Assembly (NCBI GenBank): GCA_027592275.1
Contig: JAQCKF010000007.1
Span: forward strand, 1 to 64,000
DNA from: Pseudomonadota bacterium
GTDB taxonomy: Bacteria > Pseudomonadota > Gammaproteobacteria > Pseudomonadales > Pseudohongiellaceae
Length of the DNA stretch: 64,000 bases
Direction of reading: 5' to 3'
Position numbers and translations under genes: made by a program. The notes below the pieces were generated by a model, which saw only the letters and a list, made by a program, of their open reading frames with translations, did no database searches and was not told where the DNA came from. Within the stretch, counting starts at the first letter, position 1; each line of letters begins with the position of its first letter. Below, in pieces: positions 19,779-30,302 of this stretch.

Positions 19779-20693
19779 TTATCTAACCAGCTTAGTTCTA
19801 CAGAAATTGACCAACCTCGCTAGGCTTCCAGTGGTCAAGCCTACTCCGGTCAGCACAAGCGTACAGGCAAATAACATAAAAAATGTGACTTCTTCCGCAA
19901 GAAAAAGATTCGCCCAAAACAGACTGAACAGAGGAATCATGAATGTATTGGTGACAGCGAGATTGGACCCTATGCGCGATATGAGTCTATAAAACAGAAC
20001 GAAGGCGAAGCCTGTACAAATTATCCCCAGAGAAAAGACGCTCAACCAAATCGAGCCCGTTGGCATAATCTCGGGCATTTGCCACAGAGCAAGGGGTAGT
20101 AAAGTTAGCGAGGAGAACATCAAACTACCTGTCGTAACTGCCACGCCACTAACACCGCGTAGATATTGAGCCATTAGGTTTATTGCCAAACCATAGAATA
20201 CCGACCCTAATATGGCTGCCGCTATCGCCATCATATTTACGTTTGAGCCGAACGGCCCAGACTGATCGAGCATTAGTAGCACGACACCAAAAAAACCGAT
20301 GAACATACCTCCTATTGCTTTCAACGCGAGTCGTTGCTGCCACAAAGTGAACGCAAAGATGGCTGTAAAAAAAGGAACGGTGGCATTGATAATTGAAGCG
20401 AAGCCGGCACCTATACTCAGGGTAGCGTAAGCCAAAAGACAGAATGGCACCGTCATATTACAAAAGCTGAGAAGTAGAATAGGCCGCCAGTTTGACACTA
20501 TCTCATGCTGCTTTCCCAGCGCGATGCAAACTGGCAATAGCACTAGCAATGCTGAAGCCACGCGCATCTCAATGAGAAAGAAGGGGCCAAACACGGGAGA
20601 GCTAATCCGCAGAAACAAAAAAGAGGCTCCCCAAATTCCAGAGAGTAGTATTAGCACGAGATAGTCTTCTAGCTCGGGTTCACTCACCTGCAT
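19779..20693 (-). CDS. DMT/EamA-family permease
   Basis: A 304-residue inner-membrane protein with ten predicted transmembrane segments in two repeated EamA halves. The first begins LILLSGIWGASFLFLRISSP and ends near the ATVPFFTAIFAFTLW motif; the second has TNTFMIPLFSLFWANLFLAEE. These are family landmarks of drug/metabolite transporters, usually exporters of small metabolites or amino acids. The substrate cannot be read from sequence. It lies 90 bases downstream of an aminotransferase gene on the same strand, so an amino or keto acid would be a reasonable guess. Confidence 0.88.
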   Translation of the reverse strand: MQVSEPELEDYLVLILLSGIWGASFLFLRISSPVFGPFFLIEMRVASALLVLLPVCIALGKQHEIVSNWRPILLLSFCNMTVPFCLLAYATLSIGAGFASIINATVPFFTAIFAFTLWQQRLALKAIGGMFIGFFGVVLLMLDQSGPFGSNVNMMAIAAAILGSVFYGLAINLMAQYLRGVSGVAVTTGSLMFSSLTLLPLALWQMPEIMPTGSIWLSVFSLGIICTGFAFVLFYRLISRIGSNLAVTNTFMIPLFSLFWANLFLAEEVTFFMLFACTLVLTGVGLTTGSLARLVNFCRTKLVR

Positions 20694-20783
20694 GTAGGAA
20701 AACCTATGTTGCGTAACTTCAATGAAAATTGTAATTGCTGGACAGGCCGTCGAGTTGCTTTACCGGACAGCCCCTTGGACTGA

Positions 20784-21959
20784 CTAGGCTGCGTAGACCG
20801 TTAGCGCCGCAGCTACTGCCTTGCTAACATCTGCTTGCAGGCCTTGCGCAGCAAGTACGTTGCCGAGTGCGGAAATACAAAGCAACACATTGCTTTTGTT
20901 ACTCGCGAAACCCATCAGACCGATGCGCCACACTGACCCCGCCAACGCGCCGAGGCCAGAGCCAATTTCAAGATTGTAGTCATTTAATAGCGCCGTGCGC
21001 ACGGCCGCATCATCTATGGAAGCTGGGAATGAGACAGCGTTTAACTGAGGAAGACGGTACTCCTTGTCCACAACAAATTTAAGACCCAAAGCTTCCAGAC
21101 CAGCAACTAACGCTTCGTGATTAAGAGCATGCCTATCCCAAGCATTCTGCAACCCTTCTTCCTGCAGAATCAACAGGGATTCGTGTAAGGCATACAGAGA
21201 ATTCACCGGGGCCGTATGGTGGTAGGAGCGTTTCGCATCACTTCCCCAATACCCCATAACTAAGTTTAGGTCGAGGAACCAGCTCTGGACTTTCGATTCC
21301 CGCTCACGTATTGACCGAACCGCTCGCTCGGAGAAAGATACAGGAGACAACCCGGGGACACAGGAGAGACACTTCTGCGTGCCGGAATAGATCGCGTCGA
21401 TACCCCACGCATCTACCTCCAACTCGATTCCACCTAATGATGTAACGGCATCGACAATGGAGAGACAATCGTACTTAGCAGCCAAACCACATAGCACTTC
21501 TACATCAGAACGCGTTCCTGTTGATGTTTCGGCGTGCACAAAGGCGATGGCCTTTGCATCTGGATTCTCAGTCAAAGCTCGCTCGACCTTGTCGATATCA
21601 ATGGTGCTACCCCAAGGGTCTTCCACCACGATTGCCTGGGCACCACAACGCTCTACATTTTCTTTCATGCGCCCGCCAAACACGCCATTCTGACAAATAA
21701 TCACTTTGTCACCGCGTTCGATCAAGTTTACAAATACTGTTTCCATACCTGCAGAGCCGGGGGCAGATACCGGCATTGTAAGTTCGTTTTCTGTTTTAAA
21801 GGCGTACTGCAGAAGCTGCTTGATCTCATCCATCATCTCGATAAAGGCAGGGTCAAGATGTCCTATCGTAGGTCGGGACAAGGCCTCAAGAATTCGTGGA
21901 TTAACATCAGAAGGACCAGGGCCCATGAGCGTACGAACTGGCGGATGAAATGATTTCAT
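20784..21959 (-). CDS. Class V aminotransferase, serine/alanine-glyoxylate family (AGXT-like)
   Basis: A 391-residue PLP enzyme. It begins with LMGPGPSDVNPRILEALSRP, typical of alanine-glyoxylate and serine-glyoxylate aminotransferases. Asp170 in SIVDAVTSLGG holds the PLP ring nitrogen and Lys196 in YSGTQKCLS forms the Schiff base; WRIGLMG near the C terminus is the substrate-carboxylate arginine region. It should move an amino group from serine or alanine to glyoxylate or pyruvate in the cytoplasm. The gene lies downstream of rplQ beyond a terminator, and upstream of a DMT permease. Confidence 0.88.
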   Translation of the reverse strand: MKSFHPPVRTLMGPGPSDVNPRILEALSRPTIGHLDPAFIEMMDEIKQLLQYAFKTENELTMPVSAPGSAGMETVFVNLIERGDKVIICQNGVFGGRMKENVERCGAQAIVVEDPWGSTIDIDKVERALTENPDAKAIAFVHAETSTGTRSDVEVLCGLAAKYDCLSIVDAVTSLGGIELEVDAWGIDAIYSGTQKCLSCVPGLSPVSFSERAVRSIRERESKVQSWFLDLNLVMGYWGSDAKRSYHHTAPVNSLYALHESLLILQEEGLQNAWDRHALNHEALVAGLEALGLKFVVDKEYRLPQLNAVSFPASIDDAAVRTALLNDYNLEIGSGLGALAGSVWRIGLMGFASNKSNVLLCISALGNVLAAQGLQADVSKAVAAALTVYAA

Positions 21960-22002
21960 TTAGTGCTAACCTCGAGTGTGCCTTTGTAAAAACGGGATCC
22001 AT

Positions 22003-22030
22003 AAAAAAGCCGAGTATAACCCGGCTTTTT
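22003..22030 (-). terminator. Terminator of the ribosomal superoperon
   Basis: The stem AAAAAGCCG / CGGCTTTTT with a 9-base loop lies 25 bases after the rplQ stop on the minus strand, ending the transcript that begins at rpsJ. Confidence 0.85.
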
Positions 22031-22054
22031 CCAATACACTTGAAAACTAACTGC

Positions 22055-22456
22055 TTAATCCTCAGTAGCTTCCACCACTGAATCGTAAGTTTGCGCATTG
22101 GGTCGATCTACTAATTCGACATAAGCCATTGTCGCTTTATCACCGGCGCGCTCGCCACACTTAAGAATGCGGATATAGCCACCAGGGCGATCCGTGTAGC
22201 GCGGACCTAGTTCGGTAAACAATTTACCCACGGCAGCTTTGCTGCGAGTACGACTGAATGCCAAGCGGCGGTTCGCCACACTGTCTTTCTTTGCCAGAGT
22301 AATCAAAGGTTCAGCAACGGACCTCAGTTCCTTAGCCTTGATAAGTGTGGTTTTAATAATCTCATGCTCAACTAATGAGATAGCCATATTTCTGAACATG
22401 GCTTGTCGGTGCGAACTGTTTCTATTTAGCTGGCGACCGCTTTGTCTATGACGCAT
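22055..22456 (-). CDS. rplQ: 50S ribosomal protein L17
   Basis: A 133-residue protein (127 in E. coli) that starts [20 protein letters not shown], the invariant L17 opening. It binds 23S rRNA near the peptide exit tunnel. It is the last gene of the alpha operon, 33 bases after rpoA and just before a strong terminator. Confidence 0.98.
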   Translation of the reverse strand: MRHRQSGRQLNRNSSHRQAMFRNMAISLVEHEIIKTTLIKAKELRSVAEPLITLAKKDSVANRRLAFSRTRSKAAVGKLFTELGPRYTDRPGGYIRILKCGERAGDKATMAYVELVDRPNAQTYDSVVEATED

Positions 22457-22489
22457 AACTCGTTACCTTATCTAAGGACTGAACTTAAT

Positions 22490-23488
22490 CTAAGCTGCCC
22501 GATCGTCTGATTTAAGACTAGACGGAGGCCAATTTTCTAGACGCAGACCAAGTGATAGTCCACGCGTAGCCAATACGTCTTTAATCTCAGTTAGAGACTT
22601 CTTACCTAGGTTTGGTGTCTTCAACAGCTCAACTTCTGTACGCTGAATAAGATCGCCAATGTAATAAATATCTTCGGCCTTAAGGCAGTTCGCAGAGCGT
22701 ACTGTCAACTCAAGATCATCGACCGGACGAAGAAGGATAGGATCGATCTCGTCTTCATGTACTTCTGGCTCTGCAACAATTTCACTTTGCAAGTCGACGA
22801 ATACCGCTAGTTGATGCTGCAAGATTGTAGCGGCGCAACGAATAGCTTCTTCTGGATCAATAGTGCCGTTAGTTTCAACATCGATAACTAACTTATCCAA
22901 ATCAGTGCGTTGCTCAACACGGGCACTTTCTACCGCGTAAGACACACGAATAACTGGCGTATAGGAAGCGTCGAGGACTAGCCTTCCAACGCTTCGAGTC
23001 TCATCGTCTTCAGAAACACGACTATCTGCAGGAGAGTAGCCTCTTCCTTTGCGAACAGTTAGGCGCATGTTTAGCTCACCATTCGCATTCAGGTTCGCGA
23101 TAACATGATCTGGATTCATGATCTCAACATCATGGTCCACAGCTATATCGCCTGCAGTAACGGTGCCGGACCCTTTCTTGTTTAGAGTAAGAACCGCCTC
23201 TTCCTTGTTATTTAGCACTACGGCGAGGCCTTTGAGGTTAAGCAAAATTTCTATTACATCCTCGCGCACGCCTTCTATAGTGCTGTACTCATGTACAACG
23301 CCATCGATCTCAACTTCCTCAACTGCAGCACCAGGCATAGAAGAAAGTAAGATTCTTCGTAGTGCATTACCCAATGTATGGCCAAAGCCCCGTTCTAGCG
23401 GCTCTAATACGACCTTTGAGTGACAGGAGTCAAACTCGTCGACCTGTATCACTTGCGGCGTTAGAAAATCTGATAAAGAAATTTGCAT
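22490..23488 (-). CDS. rpoA: RNA polymerase alpha subunit
   Basis: A 332-residue subunit with the assembly domain ([20 protein letters not shown]) and the C-terminal domain that touches UP elements and activators ([34 protein letters not shown]). I placed the start at the ATG at 23488, preceded by AAGGTGG at 6 bases. A GTG nine codons upstream is in frame but would overlap the end of rpsD and is not supported by the family. Length is close to E. coli RpoA (329). Confidence 0.97.
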   Translation of the reverse strand: MQISLSDFLTPQVIQVDEFDSCHSKVVLEPLERGFGHTLGNALRRILLSSMPGAAVEEVEIDGVVHEYSTIEGVREDVIEILLNLKGLAVVLNNKEEAVLTLNKKGSGTVTAGDIAVDHDVEIMNPDHVIANLNANGELNMRLTVRKGRGYSPADSRVSEDDETRSVGRLVLDASYTPVIRVSYAVESARVEQRTDLDKLVIDVETNGTIDPEEAIRCAATILQHQLAVFVDLQSEIVAEPEVHEDEIDPILLRPVDDLELTVRSANCLKAEDIYYIGDLIQRTEVELLKTPNLGKKSLTEIKDVLATRGLSLGLRLENWPPSSLKSDDRAA

Positions 23489-23514
23489 GAAATCCACCTT
23501 TTGTGTGATTGTCA

Positions 23515-24135
23515 CTACTTAGAATATAGCTCTACGATTAGGTTTTCGTTGATCTCTGAAGGCAGATCTTCACGCTCAGGCTTGCGCGTGAACTGACCTT
23601 CTAGCTTGTTTTGATCTACTGTTATCCAATCGATCGGATTACGCTGCGAAGCTAATTCCAATGCTGATTTAATTCGTAACTGTTCTTTCGCTTTCTGACG
23701 AATGGCAATAGAGTCACCTTCAGAAACACGGTAAGAAGCAATATTTACCACCTCACCATTAACTGTAATGGATTTGTGAGCAACAAGTTGCCGTGATTCG
23801 GCGCGAGTAGAGCCAAAACCCATGCGATAGACAACGTTATCTAGACGGCATTCCAATAGCTGCAATAGGTTCTCACCCGTTGCACCTTTAATTCGAGCCG
23901 CTTCCTTATAGTAGCCTCGGAATTGCTTCTCTAGCACACCATAAGTTCGCCTAACTTTTTGCTTCTCACGAAGTTGCACACCGTAATCAGATAGGCGGCC
24001 ACGACGTGCACCGTGCTGGCCAGGAATCGTATCGGCTTTGCACTTGCTATCTAATGGACGAACACCGCTCTTCAAGAACAGATCTGTTCCTTCACGGCGG
24101 GACAACTTACATTTTGGGCCTAAATAACGGGCCAT
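23515..24135 (-). CDS. rpsD: 30S ribosomal protein S4
   Basis: A 206-residue protein, the same length as in E. coli, with [20 protein letters not shown] at the start and the S4 RNA-binding domain around [20 protein letters not shown]. Only two N-terminal cysteines are present, so it is not the zinc-binding form. In E. coli S4 also represses the alpha operon; whether that holds here is not visible. Confidence 0.98.
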   Translation of the reverse strand: MARYLGPKCKLSRREGTDLFLKSGVRPLDSKCKADTIPGQHGARRGRLSDYGVQLREKQKVRRTYGVLEKQFRGYYKEAARIKGATGENLLQLLECRLDNVVYRMGFGSTRAESRQLVAHKSITVNGEVVNIASYRVSEGDSIAIRQKAKEQLRIKSALELASQRNPIDWITVDQNKLEGQFTRKPEREDLPSEINENLIVELYSK

Positions 24136-24189
24136 AGTCTATCTCCTGTGCTCTTGCACGTATCAGAAGAGCTTCTGCTTACTTACCGT

Positions 24190-24585
24190 TTAAACGCGAC
24201 GCTTCTTAGGGGGTCTGCAACCATTGTGTGGAATAGGCGTGACGTCAGTAATATTTCCGACTCGAAGACCGCAATTATTCAGCGCTCTTACAGCCGACTC
24301 ACGACCAGGACCAGGACCGTTAACCTTCACGTCCAATGTCTGTAATCCATAAAGCTCAATCGCCGCTTTTCCTGCCTTCTCTGCCGCAACCTGAGCTGCG
24401 AAAGGCGTGCTCTTTCTGGAACCACGGAAACCGGAACCGCCGGCAGTCGCCCAGGACAAAGCATTACCCTTACGATCTGTAATAGTAATGATCGTGTTGT
24501 TAAAAGATGCATGGATAAAAGCAAGGCCATCAATAACGGCATTGCGGGTTTTCTTCTTAGTCGACTTTTCTGCTGGCTTAGCCAT
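24190..24585 (-). CDS. rpsK: 30S ribosomal protein S11
   Basis: A 131-residue protein with the S11 core [20 protein letters not shown] and the C-terminal [11 protein letters not shown]. It forms part of the platform of the small subunit. The gene is separated from rpsM by 117 bases that contain a REP-like hairpin, much more than usual in this operon. Confidence 0.98.
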   Translation of the reverse strand: MAKPAEKSTKKKTRNAVIDGLAFIHASFNNTIITITDRKGNALSWATAGGSGFRGSRKSTPFAAQVAAEKAGKAAIELYGLQTLDVKVNGPGPGRESAVRALNNCGLRVGNITDVTPIPHNGCRPPKKRRV

Positions 24586-24621
24586 AAATTATTCCATCTA
24601 ACTCTAAATATTACTCGATTC

Positions 24622-24694
24622 GGGGTCAGAGTAAAAATTCTTCATCTGTTTCACAATTTTCACTGAACTGTGAAAGAATTTTTACTCTGACCCC
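24622..24694. repeat. REP-like nested palindrome between rpsM and rpsK
   Basis: Perfect 21-bp inverted repeats occupy 24622-24642 and 24674-24694; the outer ends read GGGGTCAGAGTAAAAATT. A second, inner stem pairs TTTCACA (24649-24655) with TGTGAAA (24669-24675). The GGGGTCAGAGTAAAA motif resembles palindromes that I recall beside REP-associated tyrosine transposase genes in many Gammaproteobacteria; no transposase is in this window. It lacks a U-tract, so it is not a standard terminator. Confidence 0.8.
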
Positions 24695-24702
24695 AATTAG
24701 TA

Positions 24703-25059
24703 TCACTTACGAATTGGCTTACGTGGACCTTTTCTCGTTCTAGCATTTGTTTTCGTACGCTGACCACGAACTGGCAGAGAACGACGATGACGAATACCAC
24801 GATTGCAACCTAAGTCCATAAGCCGCTTGATGTTCATAGATACCGAGCGTCTGAGATCACCCTCAGTAGTAAGGTTCGCCACTTCCGCGCGAATACTGTC
24901 CAATTGCTCAGGGCTGAGCTCACTAGTCTTAGTCGACGCCGTGATTCCAGTCTTGTCGCAAATCGCTGTTGCAGTAGTTGGGCCTATTCCAAACACATAA
25001 CGCAAAGAAATAACGATGTGCTTGTTATCGGGTATGTTGACTCCGGCAATACGTGCCAT
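24703..25059 (-). CDS. rpsM: 30S ribosomal protein S13
   Basis: A 118-residue protein with [20 protein letters not shown] at the start and the basic tail [20 protein letters not shown], both typical of S13, which contacts the P-site tRNA and forms intersubunit bridges. It is the first gene of the classical alpha operon, 54 bases after rpmJ. Confidence 0.98.
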   Translation of the reverse strand: MARIAGVNIPDNKHIVISLRYVFGIGPTTATAICDKTGITASTKTSELSPEQLDSIRAEVANLTTEGDLRRSVSMNIKRLMDLGCNRGIRHRRSLPVRGQRTKTNARTRKGPRKPIRK

Positions 25060-25113
25060 AAAAGGTGCTCCGTTCTCTACTATTCTTAACTATAGAATTC
25101 AGTCGTGTCAGAA

Positions 25114-25230
25114 TTAACCCTGACGTTGCTTGTGTCTTGGTTCAGACTTGCAAATTACTCGCACAGAACCATTACGCTTAATTACTTTGCAGTTTCGGCA
25201 AATCTTCTTAACAGATGCTCTAACTTTCAT
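25114..25230 (-). CDS. rpmJ: 50S ribosomal protein L36
   Basis: A 38-codon gene that begins [20 protein letters not shown] and ends EPRHKQRQG. Cys11, Cys14, Cys27 and His33 make the zinc ribbon of the zinc-containing L36 type. It sits between secY and rpsM, its standard position. The preceding AGAACGAAC stretch is only a weak ribosome-binding site. Confidence 0.95.
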   Translation of the reverse strand: MKVRASVKKICRNCKVIKRNGSVRVICKSEPRHKQRQG

Positions 25231-25288
25231 GTTCGTTCTCCATTATTCTCTAAGTAGCATCTCGGGACATCAACGACCCAGAGAGTGA

Positions 25289-26614
25289 CTAAATACCACT
25301 ACGTCCATAGTTGCCTAACTTCGATTTCTTCATCAGGGAATCATACTGATGAGACATTAGGTGCGACTGTACCTGTGACCAGAAGTCCATAGTTACAACC
25401 ACCGAAATCAATAGCGCTGTGCCACCCAAGTTAAAGGGCACGTTGGCAAACATTTGCATAAAATTCGGCAACAAACATACAAGCGTGATGTACACAGCGC
25501 CGAACATAGTCAGTCTAGTGATTACACCGTCGATGTACTTCGCAGTTTGCTCGCCAGGTCGAATGCCGGGAATAAACGCACTTGAGCGCTTCAAGTTCTC
25601 GGCAACATCGCGAGGATTAAACACTAGTGCTGTATAGAAGAAGCAGAAGAATATAATCATCGCGCTAAAAATAATGATGTAAAGAGGCTGACCCGGGCCT
25701 ATGAGGAATGCTAATTCCTGTAACCACTCGGAACCCTCAGCCTGACCAAACCAGTTCGCGATACTGGCAGGGAATAGCAAGATGCTACTGGCGAAAATCG
25801 CTGGTATAACGCCAGCCATATTAATCTTAAGTGGTAGATGGCTAGCTTGAGCCTGATACATCTTTCTACCTTGCTGGCGTTTCGCATAGTTGACGGTAAT
25901 GCGACGTTGTGCTCTTTCTATATAGACGATACAGGCAACAACACCGATCGCGATCAACCCTACGACTAGCAGTAACACACCATTGATCTGCCCTTCGTAT
26001 GCTTGCGTCAACGATGTACCGATAGCAGCTGGAAAGCCTGCAACGATGCCAGCGAAGATCAACATCGATATACCGTTGCCGATGCCTTTCTCTGTGATCT
26101 GCTCACCCAGCCACATAAGAAACATTGCGCCGGTAACCAAGGATACGATCGCCGTAATATTAAATGCTAAGCCAGGCGCATAAGCCATGGGGGACAGCAG
26201 ACCAACGGTCATTCCAGTACCCTGAACCGTCGCTAACACCAATGCACCATAACGCGTGTATTGGGATATCTTGCGACGACCCGACTCGCCTTCTTTCTTT
26301 AACTGATCTAGCTGCGGGCTTACCGCAGAAAGCAGCTGCATGATAATCGAGGCCGATATATAAGGCATGATACCCAGCGCCAGGATGCTCATTCTTTCCA
26401 GAGCACCACCACCGAACATATTGATCATATCCGTGAACGTACCTTCCTGTGCTGAGAAGAAAGACGCCAACTGCAATGGGTCAATTCCAGGAACAGGGAT
26501 ATGTGTGCCGATTCGGTATACGAAAATGGCAAACAATAGGAACAATAAGCGTGCCTTGAGCTCGCCTAGTCCCGCGCCTATGTTTTCTGGAGTTATGTTT
26601 GGTTTATTTGCCAT
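25289..26614 (-). CDS. secY: Protein translocase subunit SecY
   Basis: A 441-residue channel protein with ten transmembrane segments. The family motifs [15 protein letters not shown] and [20 protein letters not shown] are present, and the plug and pore region matches in length. It forms the SecYEG export pore. secE is not in this window. The gene lies between rplO and rpmJ in the normal spc-operon order. Confidence 0.98.
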   Translation of the reverse strand: MANKPNITPENIGAGLGELKARLLFLLFAIFVYRIGTHIPVPGIDPLQLASFFSAQEGTFTDMINMFGGGALERMSILALGIMPYISASIIMQLLSAVSPQLDQLKKEGESGRRKISQYTRYGALVLATVQGTGMTVGLLSPMAYAPGLAFNITAIVSLVTGAMFLMWLGEQITEKGIGNGISMLIFAGIVAGFPAAIGTSLTQAYEGQINGVLLLVVGLIAIGVVACIVYIERAQRRITVNYAKRQQGRKMYQAQASHLPLKINMAGVIPAIFASSILLFPASIANWFGQAEGSEWLQELAFLIGPGQPLYIIIFSAMIIFFCFFYTALVFNPRDVAENLKRSSAFIPGIRPGEQTAKYIDGVITRLTMFGAVYITLVCLLPNFMQMFANVPFNLGGTALLISVVVTMDFWSQVQSHLMSHQYDSLMKKSKLGNYGRSGI

Positions 26615-26633
26615 TATCTATTTTACTAGTTCG

Positions 26634-27197
26634 CTATTCTTCTGCCGCAGGAGCGTCGTCTTTTTTAGCCTTAGCCGGCTTCTCCGCCTTAGCGGGCTTC
26701 TTCGCCGCTTCTGCTGGCTTCTCAGCTTTCTTCGCTAACTTCTTAACTTTTACAGGAGCTTCGATGTCGATGACCTTGCCACCGGCAGCTTCGATTGCTG
26801 CACGTGCACCTTTAGTTACGCTAATGCCTTCGAGAGTTACAGCCTTAGTTACATCACCAGACAACATAACCTTCGCTCTCTTAATTCCAGCAGTAATCAG
26901 ATTCGCCTTTCGCAACACTTCTATAGTGATAACGTCAGCATCTAACTTGTTTAATTCTGATGTGCGAACCTCGGCTGAAACACGACCTATACGTGAGCTA
27001 AAGCCGTACTTAGGTAGACGCATTTGCAAAGGCATCTGACCGCCTTCGAATCCCGGTCGAACTGTACCGCCGGTACGAGACTTCTGACCTTTGTGACCAC
27101 TGCCAGCAGTCTTGCCCGAGCCACTACCGATACCGCGACCGATGCGTTTCTTGGCTTTATGACTGCCTGGAGCTGGGCTTAATGTATTTAATTCCAT
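26634..27197 (-). CDS. rplO: 50S ribosomal protein L15 with a long Lys/Ala tail
   Basis: A 187-residue protein. The first ~145 residues are a normal L15 ([40 protein letters not shown]). About 45 extra residues follow, rich in Lys, Ala, Pro and Glu (for example [20 protein letters not shown]), and are predicted disordered. E. coli L15 ends at 144. I placed the start at the ATG at 27197 (AAGGAA 6 bases upstream); a GTG one codon earlier is also in frame. Confidence 0.96.
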   Translation of the reverse strand: MELNTLSPAPGSHKAKKRIGRGIGSGSGKTAGSGHKGQKSRTGGTVRPGFEGGQMPLQMRLPKYGFSSRIGRVSAEVRTSELNKLDADVITIEVLRKANLITAGIKRAKVMLSGDVTKAVTLEGISVTKGARAAIEAAGGKVIDIEAPVKVKKLAKKAEKPAEAAKKPAKAEKPAKAKKDDAPAAEE

Positions 27198-27207
27198 CAC
27201 GATTTCC

Positions 27208-27390
27208 TTAGTCTACGGCGACCATGTAGCTAACTTTGTTAATCATTCCGCGTACTGATGGAGTATCTTCCACCTCGACGGATTGGTTCATGCGACGCAG
27301 GCCCAAGCCTCTCAAGCAAAGCTTGTGCTTTGGAAGTGTGCCGATCGGGCTACGAACTAATGTAACTTTGACTGTCTTTTTCTTCGCCAT
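27208..27390 (-). CDS. rpmD: 50S ribosomal protein L30
   Basis: A 60-residue protein with [20 protein letters not shown] and [20 protein letters not shown], the standard L30 sequence, located between rpsE and rplO. Confidence 0.97.
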   Translation of the reverse strand: MAKKKTVKVTLVRSPIGTLPKHKLCLRGLGLRRMNQSVEVEDTPSVRGMINKVSYMVAVD

Positions 27391-27425
27391 TTTTTTAACC
27401 GCCTAATCCTTAACCCGTCTAGTCT

Positions 27426-27935
27426 TTAACCGAGTATCTCTTCGACTGACTTACCGCGTTTTCCGGCAATGTCTTCGGGTGAACGCATGTCTCGCAGACC
27501 GTTAAAAGTAGCTCGCACTACGTTAACTGGGTTAGTTGAGCCATAACACTTTGCTAGTACATTCTGTACACCCGCCAATTCCAGAATCGCTCGCATTGCA
27601 CCACCGGCGATTACACCAGTACCTTCTGATGCTGGCTGCATGTATACCTTAGACGCCCCATGCTTTGCCTTTATTGGATATTGCAAAGTATGGCCATCCA
27701 AGCTCACCGTAATCATGTTACGACGGGCTGCTTCCATAGCCTTCTGAATCGCCAAAGGAACCTCACGAGCTTTACCGCGACCAAAACCGATGCGGCCATT
27801 GCCGTCACCAACTGCAGTAAGCGCTGTAAAACCAAAAATCCGTCCACCCTTAACCACTTTGGCTACGCGGTTAACCTGGATCAGCTTTTCCTGCATGCCT
27901 TCTTCGTTCTTATCAGGCTGGTCTCTATATGCCAT
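27426..27935 (-). CDS. rpsE: 30S ribosomal protein S5
   Basis: A 169-residue protein. It has the double-stranded-RNA-binding domain around [20 protein letters not shown] and the conserved [20 protein letters not shown] loop, which lies at the mRNA entry and accuracy centre. It is in its usual place between rplR and rpmD. Confidence 0.98.
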   Translation of the reverse strand: MAYRDQPDKNEEGMQEKLIQVNRVAKVVKGGRIFGFTALTAVGDGNGRIGFGRGKAREVPLAIQKAMEAARRNMITVSLDGHTLQYPIKAKHGASKVYMQPASEGTGVIAGGAMRAILELAGVQNVLAKCYGSTNPVNVVRATFNGLRDMRSPEDIAGKRGKSVEEILG

Positions 27936-27947
27936 AGTTGAAAACCC

Positions 27948-28298
27948 TTAAAATTCCAATCCGCCTTCACGAGCCGCTTCGGCGAGAGCCTTAATGCGGC
28001 CGTGATAGGCATAACCTGATCGATCAAAAGCAACTTTTCCAATGCCAGCTGCTTTAGCTCGTTCAGCGATTAATTTTCCGACTTTGCCAGCTGCATCGAC
28101 ATTGCCAGTCTTTCCACTACGTGCATCTTTCTCAACTGTAGATGCAGAAGCCAAAATTTGATCACCAGAAGCTGAGATTACTTGTGCATAGATATGTCTA
28201 GGCGAGCGGTATACGCACAATCTGTTTACGCGTAATTCGCTAATCTTTGCTCTGGCTCTTTTTGCCCGTCTAATACGAGCTACTTTTTTAACGTTCAT
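27948..28298 (-). CDS. rplR: 50S ribosomal protein L18
   Basis: A 116-residue protein with [20 protein letters not shown] and the C-terminal [20 protein letters not shown], typical of the 5S-rRNA-binding L18. It lies 11 bases after rplF. Confidence 0.97.
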   Translation of the reverse strand: MNVKKVARIRRAKRARAKISELRVNRLCVYRSPRHIYAQVISASGDQILASASTVEKDARSGKTGNVDAAGKVGKLIAERAKAAGIGKVAFDRSGYAYHGRIKALAEAAREGGLEF

Positions 28299-28309
28299 AT
28301 CTATGTGCC

Positions 28310-28843
28310 CTATTTCTTCTTCGCTTCTTTTCTAAATACACGCTCATCAACGTAGCGAATTCCTTTGCCCTTATAAGGCTCAGGTGGACGAAAATCTCTG
28401 ATTTCCGCAGCCACTTGACCTACTAACTGCTTGTCAGCACCAGAGATCACAATTTCTGTTTGTGAAGGTGTTTCCGCAGAGACGCCTTCTGGGAGTTGAT
28501 AGTTGATCGGGTGAGAATATCCAACAGTGATATTGATTTTGTTACCCTCAGCCTTGGCTCTATAACCAACGCCTTGTAGTTCTAATTTCTTTACAAACCC
28601 TATGCTAACACCCAGCATCATGTTGTTTATTAGCGAGCGGAAAGTACCAGCCATGGCATTTGCCTGACGCGAGCCATCCTTCGCTGAGATACTAAGAATC
28701 TCACCATCGCGTGCCACACCAACAGAATTATGCAGTTCCAAGCGAAGGTTTCCCTTGCTGCCCTTTACCAGAATCTCGGTATCGCTAACGTTTGTTTCTA
28801 CGCCTTTCGGTATCTCTACCGGGCTATTTGCTACTCTAGACAT
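28310..28843 (-). CDS. rplF: 50S ribosomal protein L6
   Basis: A 177-residue protein (same length as E. coli) with the two L6 repeats. [20 protein letters not shown] and the C-terminal [20 protein letters not shown] identify it. It binds 23S rRNA near the factor-binding site. Confidence 0.98.
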   Translation of the reverse strand: MSRVANSPVEIPKGVETNVSDTEILVKGSKGNLRLELHNSVGVARDGEILSISAKDGSRQANAMAGTFRSLINNMMLGVSIGFVKKLELQGVGYRAKAEGNKINITVGYSHPINYQLPEGVSAETPSQTEIVISGADKQLVGQVAAEIRDFRPPEPYKGKGIRYVDERVFRKEAKKK

Positions 28844-28906
28844 AATATTGCTCTATTGACGATTCTAATTCTCGCTCGCGAGACCAGAATCGAGTATCAA
28901 CACCAA

Positions 28907-29302
28907 TTAGAAAACTGTGCAAAGAACCTCGCCGCCGATTCCGGCCACGCGTGCTTGTGTTTCAGTCATCAGGCCTTTGTTTGTAGACATTATTGAGATG
29001 CCCAAACCAGCTCTGACCTTTGGTAAATTTTCTTTACCTTTATAGCTACGCAGACCCGGTCGGCTTGCGCGCTTAATTTCTTCTATAACTGGTTTGCCCT
29101 GAAAATACTTCAGGTCTATATTCAGGACAGGCTTGCCGCCATTTTCATCTATCTGATAATCAGCAATATAGCCTTCGTCGTGTAAAACTTTAGCTATTGC
29201 CACCTTCATCTTAGAAGAAGGCATACCGACCGTTGGCAATTTCGCCATCTGCGCGTTACGAACGCGAGTTAAAAGATCTGCTATGGGATCTGACATGCTC
29301 AT
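28907..29302 (-). CDS. rpsH: 30S ribosomal protein S8
   Basis: A 131-residue protein starting [18 protein letters not shown] and ending in the S8 signature [20 protein letters not shown]. In E. coli S8 represses the spc operon by binding near the rplE start; no matching mRNA structure was examined here. A 63-base gap precedes rplF. Confidence 0.98.
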   Translation of the reverse strand: MSMSDPIADLLTRVRNAQMAKLPTVGMPSSKMKVAIAKVLHDEGYIADYQIDENGGKPVLNIDLKYFQGKPVIEEIKRASRPGLRSYKGKENLPKVRAGLGISIMSTNKGLMTETQARVAGIGGEVLCTVF

Positions 29303-29315
29303 AATTCTTCTCCGA

Positions 29316-29621
29316 CTACCAGCTGGCCTTAGTTAAACCAGGCACATCGCCGCGCATAGCAGCTTCACGCAGCTTATGACGACACAAACCAAATTTACGA
29401 TACACACTATGAGGACGGCCTGTAATCTGGCATCTTCGTCGCTGACGAACTGGACTGGCATCACGAGGCAGTTTCTGCAACTTAACCTGTGCTTCCCACT
29501 TATCCTCGTCGCTCGCATTAGCATCATTAAGAACAGCTTTTATAGCGGCACGTTTGGCAGCGAATTTCTCAACTGTCTTAGTGCGCTTGTGCTCTCTAGC
29601 TATCATTGAAGTCTTAGCCAT
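29316..29621 (-). CDS. rpsN: 30S ribosomal protein S14 (zinc-independent type)
   Basis: A 101-residue protein of the long, C-minus type with [20 protein letters not shown] and the C-terminal [13 protein letters not shown]. The paired cysteines of the short zinc form are absent. It is placed between rplE and rpsH. Confidence 0.98.
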   Translation of the reverse strand: MAKTSMIAREHKRTKTVEKFAAKRAAIKAVLNDANASDEDKWEAQVKLQKLPRDASPVRQRRRCQITGRPHSVYRKFGLCRHKLREAAMRGDVPGLTKASW

Positions 29622-29623
29622 TA

Positions 29624-30283
29624 TTAAGAATCCTTTTCTTCATCAGTTGCAGGCGCATCAACCGCCGCAGGTGTTTCGTCTACTGTATCGATGACTGGCG
29701 CAATTGGCGCAACTTCCGCTTTTTGATCTTCAGCAACCGGTGTTAAGCCTCTAAAAGGAAAGCCCATTGCCTTCAATAATGCTCGCCCTTCGTCATTACT
29801 TTCTGCTGTAGTAGTAATGGCGATGTCCAGTCCACGCAAACTATCGATTTTGTCGTAGTCGATCTCTGGGAAAATAATTTGCTCAGTAACGCCCATAGCA
29901 TAGTTGCCACGACCGTCGAAAGACTTAGGGTTCAGACCACGAAAATCCCTGATACGAGGAATCGAAATACCAACCAGTCTTTCCAAGAAGTCATACATAC
30001 GCTCGCCACGAAGAGTAACCTTACAACCTACAGGCCAACCTTCACGAACTTTAAATGCAGCGACAGACTTTCGAGCCTTCGTGATCACAACTTTTTGTCC
30101 GCAAATCTGGGTCAAATCATTGGCAGCATTTTCAAGAATCTTCTTGTCTGTCAATGCCTCGCCAACACCCATATTCAGCACGACCTTAGTAATCTTAGGC
30201 ACGCGCATAGGATTGTCATAACCAAACTCCTTGATTAGAACGGGTATTACTTCTTTCTTATAAAATTCTTTAAACTGAGCCAT
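29624..30283 (-). CDS. rplE: 50S ribosomal protein L5 with an acidic C-terminal tail
   Basis: A 219-residue protein. The first ~178 residues are a normal L5 ([42 protein letters not shown]-type loop and [12 protein letters not shown]), which binds 5S rRNA. About 40 extra residues follow, acidic and rich in Ala, Pro and Val (for example [18 protein letters not shown]). E. coli L5 has 179. The ATG at 30283 is chosen over an in-frame TTG three codons upstream. Confidence 0.96.
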   Translation of the reverse strand: MAQFKEFYKKEVIPVLIKEFGYDNPMRVPKITKVVLNMGVGEALTDKKILENAANDLTQICGQKVVITKARKSVAAFKVREGWPVGCKVTLRGERMYDFLERLVGISIPRIRDFRGLNPKSFDGRGNYAMGVTEQIIFPEIDYDKIDSLRGLDIAITTTAESNDEGRALLKAMGFPFRGLTPVAEDQKAEVAPIAPVIDTVDETPAAVDAPATDEEKDS

Positions 30284-30302
30284 GCTTGGCAACCTACCGT
30301 TA

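Noticed and set aside
23489..23515. Upstream GTG start for rpoA
   Set aside because: It overlaps the end of rpsD by a base, and the ATG at 23488 has a good AAGGTGG site and matches the family start.
24622..24694. REP-like palindrome as a rho-independent terminator
   Set aside because: The stem is followed by CCCC rather than a T-run on either side, and transcription must continue to essential genes.
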